Source of the DNA: Patiria miniata
Taxonomy: Eukaryota; Echinodermata; Asteroidea; Valvatida; Asterinidae
Length of the DNA stretch: 64,000 nt
Direction: 5' to 3'
Assembly (NCBI RefSeq): GCF_015706575.1
Contig: NW_024037056.1
Span: forward strand, 9,623,176 to 9,687,175
This document shows, one piece after another, positions 36,501-48,500 of this stretch. The notes beneath the pieces are model-generated. The model saw only the letters and a list, made by a program, of their open reading frames with translations. It searched no databases and was not told the origin of the DNA. Numbering within the stretch: the first letter of the stretch is position 1; the number at the start of each line of letters is the position of its first letter. Position numbers and translations under genes: made by a program.

Positions 36501-39500
36501 AAACCAATTATCACATCCCAGCAACCCCACCCAACTCGCCCCAACAAAGCAACCCACCTTCCTAATCCTCAAACGACCCAACCGAACCAAACTACCCGGA
36601 CCAACCACACCCCATCCAATCCAGAGCAACCCATCCCACCCCATGCCATCAGAACATCTATCGTGGCATCTCTCAATTTTTCACATTTAAAGAACGTTTC
36701 CAAGTCGTTCCTTAATATCTTGGAATCTATTAGGCCCCTGTCGACAAACAGAAAAACGTTTAGGTTGGGCTTAGAACCACACGGATCTCACAAAAGGGAT
36801 TTATCATCACATTGTGTCAAAGTTCACTTCCACAATGTGGACTTCCGATCCACGACGACAACCATGTAGCACTTTTAGTTTTCATATAGACTGTCATGAA
36901 TGAAATATCAGGTAAACTATATCCATGTTATTGTTTAATAGTATCTCTCTAACTGTACAGGGGTTGAACTTCGCTGTCCAGCCAACATCACAGCTGCTAC
37001 TGACCCTGGAAGTAATACCACCTCTGTTTCATGGGCTCAGCCCCAAGTGATCTTCAGTTCACCTCATGGGCAGGACACCAGTGCGATGCGTGCGCATCTT
37101 GATCACGTCTCATCAGGAGACTACTACTTTATTGGCTCTGATGATGACGACGTCAATGATGACGATGACAGTGGTAGTGGTGTTTTATACTTCCGTGATG
37201 ATGGAGGGACACCAATTCGGTTGCTGTCCGAGAACCACCCTGGAGAGTTCTTCAGTATAGGATCAACTCCTGTTTTCTACCGGGTTGAGGGCACCGAGAT
37301 CGAATGCGATTTCGTCGTCATTGTCGAAGGTAAAAATACTACTGTTTCGTGAACCAAATAATCATTCTTATATTTTACTTTTTACTTTGAGTTTGATGCA
37401 GCAATGGACTTAGGAAACATAAACAAAATCTAGGAAACATGCAAGTGCTTTGAAACAGTAAATCTAGTCTTAACAATATTATATAGGAAGGCACGGCAAG
37501 CCTAAAGTTTCTAGAGCGCAAAAAAAAAACTATATTCAACCATTCAGAATGGCCATTCAGTGGAAGTCTTTTCCTGCATGTAGCCTACCAAATAGGCCAC
37601 AGCCCATTCATTTGCGTTTATACATGGTAACTCTAGTGCAAACTTTTGGAGCAAGGGGAGACTCGGACAAGTCTTAGTTGCAAGTTACAGTCAGTAAGTG
37701 AGACAGTCAGTCAGGTGCAAAGAGAACTAGAGGCTTCCTCCTCAGCTACCGGGACCAGCCTAACAGAGGGTTTAAACTGGACATAAAATACCACACCGTA
37801 ATAGGACAAACTGACTTGTTATTAAAGTTTATAAGTTAATACATTTGTACCATTGTAGATAATGAACCTCCAAAGCTTTATGAATGTCCAGCTGACGTCA
37901 CCATCCCAGTCAGCTCATCGGTCAATCAGGTGCGTCACAGGTGGACTCCTCCAATGGCCTCTGACAACTCTGGTCGTCAAGTGGATGTGACGTTCAGTTG
38001 CTTAGCAGCCACAGCCGGTGACTGCGATCGAGCTGGCAACGGTACCTTTTCAGTTGGAGAATTTACGATGATGTACAGAGCGGAAGATGCATCTGGAAAT
38101 GAGGATGTTTGCACGTTTACTGTGACGGTTACAGGTAAGTGTCCCATTCAGGCTCCTCTTTTTGCATTTGTTCGCTGTGTAGAACTCAAAAACTTAAAAT
38201 ATCTAAGAGGTCAGTGCTGTTATCCGTTAGGACAGGCATGGGTAGACATGTTATGTTCCTTTGTTGTAGGGTCCTCTAAGAAGGCAGCATCCAACTACGT
38301 GTATAGTTTGTCGTGTAAGTTTTAAATAAGAATAAAGCTTTGTTCTACAAGTGTACAAACAATAAATAACCCTCTACAAGTGTACAAACACCAAGTCGGA
38401 TATTTTTGTAAGTTGGTAAGTTGATAGGCACTAAGACCGGAATGTAACACACGTAAATTGAAGTGACGTCATGTTGACGTCGATACACGTCATGTGACGT
38501 CTCACTAAAGGGGCAGATTTCGACGGCCTATACCTAATGAACTATACGTTTGATTTGGTTGTAAATTGTTATGTTTTTATACCGGGATATTGTTTTCATG
38601 TAATTAAAGTGACGTCATCATTACGTCATCACATGTCATGTGACTCATTTCAAACTTCATTATTCTAAAGTCTGTATCTATAGAACTATTGCTTGGATTT
38701 TTTTTTCTTAAACTGTTTTTCTAAAACTTTCTAAACCGTAAGGTTCTTAGACCGGGATGCTTCACATGAATATTCAAGTGACGCCCGATGACGTCGTTAT
38801 ATGTCATGTGACATTAAATTAAAGGGGCGTTTTTCTAAGGTTTACATCTATAGAACTACTGGTCGGATTTGGTTGTAACGTATGATGCTGAAGTAATCGT
38901 GATTATGTCATGTACGTCACATGGGTTATCGATCCAATTTTAGGTGACATCGTCATTTTTTTATCACACGTCACAGAGTCATTTCAAACAGCCGAAACAG
39001 CTAGTGTTTGTCCAAAAACAACACATTTCTAGTTTTCGTTTTCCATGTTTTTGTTAGCAGTTTTCATTGTCGAGGGAAATTGATTAACCTCGAAAGAAAG
39101 GTAAATTTCAGGCTTAATGTTTGGATTGTATTTCAAGCGCTATGCATTCCTGTAGGCTTTGGTTCGTTTTGAAAACGGTTTAAAACAAATGTAGCTTATG
39201 ATAATTTATTGGCCCCTCAGACTCAAATCCGCCTACATTCACCACCGGTTGCCCTGGAAACATCACTCGCCTGGTTGCTATGGACATTGAGTCGATTCCT
39301 GTGTCATGGCCAGAATTAAATGCATCAGACCCAAGCTTACCGTTGCTATGGAATTGCAGCCATCAGCCTGGTAACATGTTCCAAACTGGCGAGGTTTCCA
39401 TGGTAACATACATTGTGACTGACAATGAAGGAAACTCAGCACATTGTGACTTCACCGTGACAGTGACAGGTTAGTTTCATGTTAGAAAATTTCAACAGCA

Positions 39501-42500
39501 TACATTTATTTTGTAAAACATTAGCTGTCTTGCAGCGTCTTCTACACGACAACACTGACCTATACTTTATGTGAGTTTATCTATATGTACCAGCCTTGTA
39601 CCATTACCCCAGCCCATCCCGATTCCATCTAATCCGACCTCAGCCCAGCTAACCCTCAGCCAGCCCCACCCTACCAAGTCAATTATCACATCCCAGCAAC
39701 CCCACCCAACTCGCCCCAACAAAGCAACCCACCTACCTAATCCTTAAACGACCCAACCGATCCAAACTACCCGGACCAACCACACCCCATCCAATCCAGA
39801 GCAACCCATTTCACCCCATGCCATCAGAACCTCTATCGTGGCATCTTTTCAATTGTTCACATTTAAAGAACGTTCCAAGGTCGTTCTTTAATATCTTGGA
39901 ATCTATTAGGCCCCTGTCGACAAACAGAAAAACGTTTAGGTTGGGCTTAGAACCACCGAATCTCACAAAAGGGATTTATCATCACATTGTGTCAAAGTTC
40001 ACTTCCACAATGTGGACTTCCACGATGACAACCATGTAGCACTTTGAGTTTTCATATAGACTGTCATGAATGAAATATCAGGTAAACTATACCCATGTTA
40101 TTGTTTAATAGTATCTCTATAACTGTACAGGGGTTGAACTTCGCTGTCCAGCCAACATCACAGCTGCCACTGACCCTGGAAGTAATACCACCTCTGTTTC
40201 ATGGGCTCATCCCCAAGTGATCTTCAGTTCACCTCATGGGCAGGACACCAGTGCGATGCGTGCGCATCTTAATCACGTCTCATCAGGAGACTACTACTTT
40301 ATTGGGTCTGATGATGACGACGTCAATGATGACGATGACAGTGGTAGTGGTGTTTTATACTTCCGTGATGATGGAGGGACACCAATTCGGTTGCTGTCCG
40401 AGAACCACCCTGGAGAGTTCTTCAGTATAGGATCAACTCCTGTTGTCTACCGGGTTGAGGGCACCGCGATCGAATGCGATTTCTTCGTCATTGTCGAAGG
40501 TAAAAATACTACTGTTTCGTGAACCAAATAATCACTCTTATATTTTACTTTTTACTTTGAGTTTGATGCGGCAATGGACTTAGGAAACATAAACAAAATC
40601 TAGGAAACATGCATGTGCTTTGAAACAGTAAATTTAATCTTAACAATATTATATAGGAAGGCAAGGCAAGCCTTAAGTTTCTAGAGCGCAAAAAACTATA
40701 TTCAACCATTCAGAATGGCTATTCAGTGGAAGTCTTTTCCTGCATGTAGCCTACCAAATAGGCCACAGCCCATTCATTTGCGTTTATACATGGTAACTCT
40801 AGTGCAAACTACAGTCAGTAAGTGAGACAGTCAGTCAGGTGCAAAGAGAACTAGAGGCTTCCTCCTCAGCTACCGGGACCAGCCTAACAGAGGGTTTAAA
40901 CTGGACATAAAATACCACACCGTAATAGGACAAACTGACTTGTAATTAAAGTTTATAAGTTAATACATTTGTACCATTGTAGATAATGAACCTCCAAAGC
41001 TTTATGAATGTCCAGCTGTCGTCACCATCCCAGTCAGCTCATCGGCCAATCAGGTGCGTCACAGGTGGACTCCTCCAATGGCCTCTGACAACTCTGGTCG
41101 TCAAGTGGATGTGACGTTCAGTTGCTTAGCAGCCACAGCCAGTGACTGCGATCGAGCTGGCAACGGTACCTTTTCAGTTGGAGAATTTACGATGATGTAC
41201 AGAGCGGAAGATGCATCTGGAAATGAGGATGTTTGCACGTTTACTGTGACGGTTACAGGCAAGTGTCCCATTCAGGCTCCTCTTTTTGCATTTGTTCGCT
41301 GTGTAGAACTCAAGAACTTAAAATATCTAAGAGGTCAGTGCTGTTATCCGTTAGGACAGGCATGGGTAGACATGTTATGTTCCTTTGTTGTAGGGTCCTC
41401 TAAGAAGGCAGCATCCAACTACATGTATAGTTTGTCGTGTAAGTTTTAAATAAGAATAAAGCTTTGTTCTACAAGTGAACAAACAATAAATAACCCTCTA
41501 CAAGTGAACAAACACTAGATAGTCCCCTGACGACGACTAGAGCAGGCTAGTCAAAACGTTCAGACCAAACTTAACTCACTCAGCCTTAGTGAAGATAATT
41601 GCGGGAAGTCCCACCGCCTTTTCAACCTTCTTAGCGAAAGTAGATAATAAGCATGACAAGTTCTGTTCAGAACTAAGCAGGACGGTTCTTACAAGAACTA
41701 AATCTACTAAGCGACAGTTGTTATTACCACATGGTGTTACCACAATCCGAAATTATATCGACAATCCACCATGCAAAGCCTACAATCTTGTAATAGATAA
41801 CTCTCCAGGTACTGAGTCATTAATATTCGGTCTTCTTTCTCAGCTGTGAAACTCGTGTGCCCAGCAAATGTCTCGGCATTAGCAAGTCCTGGCTTGAAAA
41901 GTACCAGTGTGGGCTGGTCGGAACCGGATTTAACTGGATGGGACGGACCTACAAACTTCACTTCAAGCTCAAATCCTGGTGTTGAGTTGTTGATAGGAAC
42001 TCACCGAGTAGACTTTCAGCAATATTTTGAGGCATATAACCTGAACTTGGAGTGTTCGTTCTTTGTAGTGGTATTAGGTGAGACATTTGAAGTATTTGAA
42101 GACTTGGCAAAGATAGTTCAAAGAGTTTGTTTCAACACCTAGGCGGGATGTCATATTAAACCGATGTTTAGCATTAACTGAGTGACAGATTGGTATAAAC
42201 AGTATTGTCATGCTGAACATAAGATACAGAACTGATATAAGACAAACTGGCTACTAATTACGGTCAATATATTTATACCATTCTAGACAACGAGCCTCCT
42301 CAGCTTGATGACTGTCCAGCTGACGTCATCATCCCTGTCAGCTCATCGGCCAATCAGGTACATCACAGGTGGACACCTCCAATGGCCTCTGACAACTCTG
42401 CTCGTGAAGTGGATGTGACGTTCAGTTGCTCAGCAGCCACAGCCAGTGACTGCAACCAAGCTGGAATTGGAACCTTTTCAGTCGGAGTTTCCACGATTAC

Positions 42501-45500
42501 ATACAAGGCTGAAGATGCGTCTGGGAATAAGAACGGTTGCACTTTTACTGTGACGGTTAAAGGTTTGTGTCCAGTGTACAGATTCTTTGGATTTGGTTTG
42601 CAAAACAGATCTCAATGACTCCATTATGCTTTTGGTAAGTTTCATCGGCTTGGGTAAAATTGTGGGCCCTCTAATATTGCAGTCCTCAATCAGTAAGTCG
42701 TATATCAATTGTACAAAGGAGATATGTCTGTTGGCACTTGTAAATAATTATTTTGTTTTGTTTTCTCAGCTGTGGAATTCGTTTGCCCAGCAAATCATTC
42801 GGTAATAGCGAGTCCTGGCTTGAACAGTACCAGTGTTAGCTGGTCGGAACCGGATCTAACTGGATGGGACGGACCTACAAACTTCACTTCAACCTCAAAT
42901 CCTGGTGTTGAGTTGTTGATAGGAACTCACCGAGTAGACTTTCAGCAATATTTTGAGGCATATAACCTGAACTTGGAGTGTTCGTTCTTTGTAGTGGTAT
43001 TAGGTGAGACATTTGAAGTATTTGAAGACTTGGCAAAGATAGTTCAAAGGGTTTGTTTCAACCCCTAAGCAGGATATCATTTTAAACCGATGTGAAGCAT
43101 TAACTGAGTGACAGATTGGTATAAAGTGTATTGTCTGGCTGGACATAAGATACAGAATCGTGATAAGACACACTGGCTACTAATTACAGTCAATATGTTT
43201 ATACCATTTTAGACATCGAGCCTCCTCAGCTTGATGACTGTCCAGTTGACGTCATCATCCCTGTCAGCTCATCGGCCAATCAGGTACATCACAGGTGGAC
43301 TCCTCCAATGGCCTCTGACAACTCTGGTCGTCAAGTGGATGTGACGTTCAGTTGCTCAGCAGCCACAGCCAGTGACTGCAACCAAGCTGGAATTGGAACC
43401 TTTTCAGTCGGAGTTTCCACGATTACATACAAAGCTGAAGATGCATCTGGGAATGAGAACGTTTGCACGTTTACTGTGACGGTTACAGGTAAGTGTCCCA
43501 TTCAGGCTCCTTTTTTGCATTTGTTCGCTGTGTAGAACTCAAGAACTTAAAATATCTAAGAGGTCAGTGCTGTTAGCCGTTAGGACAGGCATGGGTAGAC
43601 TTGTTATGTTCCTTTGTTGTAGGGTCCTCTAAGAAGGCAGCATCCAACTACATGTATAGTTTGTCGTGTAAGTTTTAAATAAGAATAAAGCTTTGTTCTA
43701 CAAGTGTACAAACAATAAATAACCCTCTACAAGTATACAAACACTAGATAGTCCCCTGACGACGACTAGAGCAGGCTAGTCAAAACGTTCAGACCAAACT
43801 TATCTCACTCAGCCTTAGTGAAGATAATTGCGGGAAGTCCCACCGCCTTTTCAACCTTCTTAGCGAAAGTAGATAATAAGCATGACAAGTTCTGTTCAGA
43901 ACTAAGCAGGACGGTTCTTACAAGAACTAAATCTACTAAGCGATAGTAGTTATTACCACATGGTGTTACCACAATCCGAAATTATATCGACAATCCACCA
44001 TGCAAAGCCTACAATCTTGTAATAGATAACTCTCCAGGTACTGAGTCATTAATATTCGGTCTTCTTTCTCAGTTGTGAAACTCGTCTGCCCAGCAAATGT
44101 CTCGGCATTAGCAAGTCCTGGCTTGAAAAGTACCAGTGTGGGCTGGTCGGAACCGGATTTAACTGGATGGGACGGACCTACAAACTTCACTTCAAGCCCA
44201 AATCCTGGTGTTGAGTTGTTGATAGGAACTCACCGAGTAGACTTTCAGCAATATTTTGAGGCATATAACCTGAACTTGGAGTGTTCGTTCTTTGTAGTGG
44301 TATTAGGTGAGACATTTGAAGTATTTGAAGACTTGGCAAAGATAGTTCAAAGAGTTTGTTTCAACACCTAAGCGGGATGTCATATTAAACCGATGTTTAG
44401 CATTAACTGAGTGACAGATTGGTATAAACAGTATTGTCATGCTGGACATAAGATACAGAACTGATATAAGACAAACTGGCTACTAATTACGGTCAATATA
44501 TTTATACCATTCTAGACAACGAGCCTCCTCAGCTTGATGACTGTCCAGCTGACGTCATCATCCCTGTCAGCTCATCGGCCAATCAGGTACATCACAGGTG
44601 GACACCTCCAATGGCCTCTGACAACTCTGCTCGTGAAGTGGATGTGACGTTCAGTTGCTCAGCAGCCACAGCCAGTGACTGCAACCAAGCTGGAATTGGA
44701 ACCTTTTCAGTCGGAGTTTCCACGATTACATACAAGGCTGAAGATGCGTCTGGGAATAAGAACGGTTGCACTTTTACTGTGACGGTTAAAGGTTTGTGTC
44801 CAGTGTACAGACTCTTTGGATTTGGTTTGCAAAACAGATCTCAATAACTCCATTATGCTTTAGATAAGTTTCATCGGCTTGGGTAAAATTGTGGGCCCTC
44901 TAATATTGCAGCCCTCAATCAGTAACTCGTATATCAATTGTACAAAGGAGATATGTCTGTTGGCACTTGTAAATAATTATTTTGTTTTGTTTTCTCAGCT
45001 GTGGAATTCGTTTGCCCAGCAAATATCTCGGTAATAGCGAGTCCTGGCTTGAACAGTACCAGTGTTAGCTGGTCGGAACCGGATCTAACAGGATGGGACG
45101 GACCTACAAACTTCACTTCAAGCTCAAATCCTGGTGTTGAGTTGTTGATAGGAACTCACCAAGTAGACTTCCAACAATGTTTTGAGGCATATAACCTGAA
45201 CTTGGAGTGTTCGTTCTTTGTAGTGGTATTAGGTGAGACTTTTGAAGTATTTGAAGACTTGGCAAAGATTTGTCAAAGGATTTGTTTCAACCCCTAAGCA
45301 GGATATCATTTTAAACCGATGTTTAGCATTAACTGAGTGACAGATTGGTATTAAAAGTATTTTCGTGCTGGACATAAGATACAGAATCGTGATCAGACAC
45401 ACTGGCTACTAATTACAGTCAATATGTTTTTACCATTCTAGACAACGAGCCTCCTCAGCTTGATGACTGTCCAGCTGACGTCATCATCCCTGTCAGCTCA

Positions 45501-48500
45501 TCGGCCAATCAGGTACATCACAGGTGGACACCTCCAATGGCCTCTGACAACTCTGCTCGTGAAGTGGATGTGACGTTCAGTTGCTTAGCAGCCACAGCCA
45601 GTGACTGCAACCAAGCTGGAATTGGAACCTTTTCAGTCGGAGTTTCCACGATTACGTACAAAGCTGAAGATGCGTCTGGGAATAAGAACAGTTGCACGTT
45701 TACTGTGACGGTTAAAGGTTTGTGTCCAGTGTACAGACTCTTTGGATTTGGTTTGCAATACAGTTCTCAATGACTCCATTATGCTTTGAGTAAGTTTCAT
45801 CGGCTTGGGTAAAATTGTGGACCCTCTAATATTGCAGCCCTCAATCAGTTAGTCGTATATCAATTGTACAAAGGAGATATGTCTGTTGGCACTTGTAAAT
45901 AATTATTTTGTTTTGTTTTCTCAGCTGTGGAATTCGTTTGCCCAGCAAATATCTCGGTAACAGCGAGTCCTGGCTTGAACAGTACCAATGTTAGCTGGTC
46001 GGAACCGGATCTAACTGGATGGGACGGACCTACAAACTTCACTTCAAGCTCAAATCCTGGTGTTGAGTTGTTGGTAGGAACTCACCGAGTAGACTTCCAA
46101 CAATATGTTGAGGCATATAACCTGAACTTGGAGTGTTCGTTCTTTGTAGCGGTATTAGGTGAGACTTTTGAAGTATTTGAAGACTTGGCAAAGATAGTTC
46201 AAAGGGTTTGTTTCAACCCCTAAGCAGGATATTATTTTAAACCGATGTTTAACATTAACTGAGTGACAGATTGGTATAAAAAGTATTTTCGTGCTGGACA
46301 TAAGATACAGAATCGTGATCAGACACACTGGCTACTAATTACAGTCAATATGTTTTTACCATTCTAGACAACGAGCCTCCTCAGCTTGATGACTGTCCAG
46401 CTGACGTCATCATCCCTGTCAGCTCATCGGCCAATCAGGTACATCACAGGTGGACACCTCCAATGGCCTCTGACAACTCTGCTCGTGAAGTGGATGTGAC
46501 GTTCAGTTGCTTAGCAGCCACAGCCAGTGACTGCAACCAAGCTGGAATTGGAACCTTTTCAGTCGGAGTTTCCACGATTACGTACAGAGCTGAAGATGCG
46601 TCTGGGAATACGAACAGTTGCACGTTTACTGTGACGGTTAAAGGTTTGTGTCCAGTGTACAGACTCTTTGGATTTGGTTTGCAATACAGATCTCAATGAC
46701 TCCATTATGCTTTTGGTTAGTTTCATCGGCTTTGGTAAAATGTGGGCCCTCTAATATTGCAGCCATCAGTCAGTTTAGTCGTTTATTAATTGTACAAAGG
46801 AGATATGTCTGTTGGCACTTGTAAATAATTATTTTGTTTTGTTTTCTCAGCTGTGGAATTCGTTTGCCCAGCAAATATCTCGGTAACAGCGAGTCCTGGC
46901 TTGAACAGTACCAATGTTAGCTGGTCGGAACCGGATCTAACTGGATGGGACGGACCTACAAACTTCACTTCAAGCTCAAATCCTGGTGTTGAGTTGTTGA
47001 TAGGAACTCACCAAGTAGACTTCCAACAATATTTTGAGGCATATAACCTGAACTTGGAGTGTTCGTTCTTTGTAGTGGTATTAGGTGAGACTTTTGAAGT
47101 ATTTGAAGACTTGGCAAAGATTTGTCAAAGGATTTGTTTCAACCCCTAAGCAGGATATCATTTTAAACCGATGTTTAGCATTAACTGAGTGACAGATTGG
47201 TATTAAAAGTATTTTCGTGCTGGACATAAGATACAGAATCGTGATCAGACACACTGGCTACTAATTACAGTCAATATGTTTTTACCATTCTAGACAACGA
47301 GCCTCCTCAGCTTGATGACTGTCCAGCTGACGTCATCATCCCTGTCAGCTCATCGGCCAATCAGGTACATCACAGGTGGACACCTCCAATGGCCTCTGAC
47401 AACTCTGGTCGTCAAGTGGATGTGACGTTCAGTTGCTTATCAGCCACAGCCAGTGACTGCGACCAAGCTGGAATTGGAACCTTTTCAGTCGGAGTTTCCA
47501 CGATTACGTACAAAGCTGAAGATGCGTCTGGGAATGAGAACGGTTGCACGTTTACTGTGACGGTTACAGGTTTGTGTCCAGTGTACAGACTCTTTGGATT
47601 TGGTGTGCAATACAGATCTCAATGACTCCATTATGCTTTTGGTTAGTTTCATCGGCTTGGGTAAAATTGTGGGCCCTCTAACATTGCAGCCCTCTATCAG
47701 TTAGTCGTATATCAATTGTACAAAGGCAAGGGCGGATCCAGGGGGGGGGGGGCAAAGGGGGCCATGCTTCCCCCCCAAAAAAAACGAAACCATTTTTTTT
47801 TTTTTATGTCACATCGCAATAAAGGCAGGCAATGAGTATAACACCATCTTTTCCTCAAAAAAACATTGGTTAAAGTGGTCAGAAATTAATTGCCTCAGAT
47901 CGCACCACAAAGCATCTAGAATCCAAAAATTTTTCGGGGCCCTTAAGCGGGCCCCGAACCCCACGCCGTAATTTTTTGGACCCACTTTTTGGGGGGACCA
48001 AACAAATTTTTGCCCCCCCCCCCCCAAAAAAAAATGAGTGTTCTGGATCCGCCCTTGTACAAAGGAGATATGTCTGTTGGCACTTGTAAATAATTATTTT
48101 GTTTTGTTTTCTCAGCTGTGGAATTCGTTTGCCCAGCAAATATCTCGGTAGTAGCGAGTCCTGGCTTGAACAGTGCCAGTGTTAGCTGGTCGGAACCGGA
48201 TTTAAATGGATGGGACGGACCTACAAACTTCACTTCAAGCTCAAATCCTGGTGTTGAGTTGTTGATAGGAACTCACCAAGTTGACTTCCAACAATATTTT
48301 GAGGCATATAACCTCAACTTGGAGTGTTCGTTCTTTGTCGTAGTATTAGGTGAGACATTTGAACTATTTGAAGACTTGGCAAAGAAAGTTCAAAGGGTTC
48401 GTTTCAACCCCTAAGCAGGATATTATTTTAAACCGATGTTTAACATTAACTGAGTGACAGATTGGTATAAAAAGTATTTTCGTGCTGGACATAAGATACA

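Larger units (their letters stand above)
35227..38390. repeat. 3.1-kb direct duplication, left copy (D-E-A' exon triplet)
   Basis: CAAGTCGGATATTTTTGTAA at 35227 recurs at 38394. Everything through the D, E and A' exons and their introns is repeated in order at 38391-41510. Exon offsets are 3175, 3170 and 3124 bp; the small differences are indels. Confidence 0.88.
38391..41510. repeat. 3.1-kb direct duplication, right copy
   Basis: Second copy of 35227-38390, including the CRE-like repeat, the ~55-bp motif at 38973 and three HYR exons. Low divergence in introns indicates a recent event. Confidence 0.88.

Noticed and set aside
36396..36869. 157-aa Pro/Thr-rich frame in the intron after exon D1
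   Set aside because: Low-complexity CCAACC-type sequence. The duplicate at 39570-40040 does not keep the frame open.
47809..48233. Gly/Lys-rich minus-strand frames around 47809-48233
   Set aside because: They span the hAT-like MITE and run into the antisense of exon B7; no domain seen.
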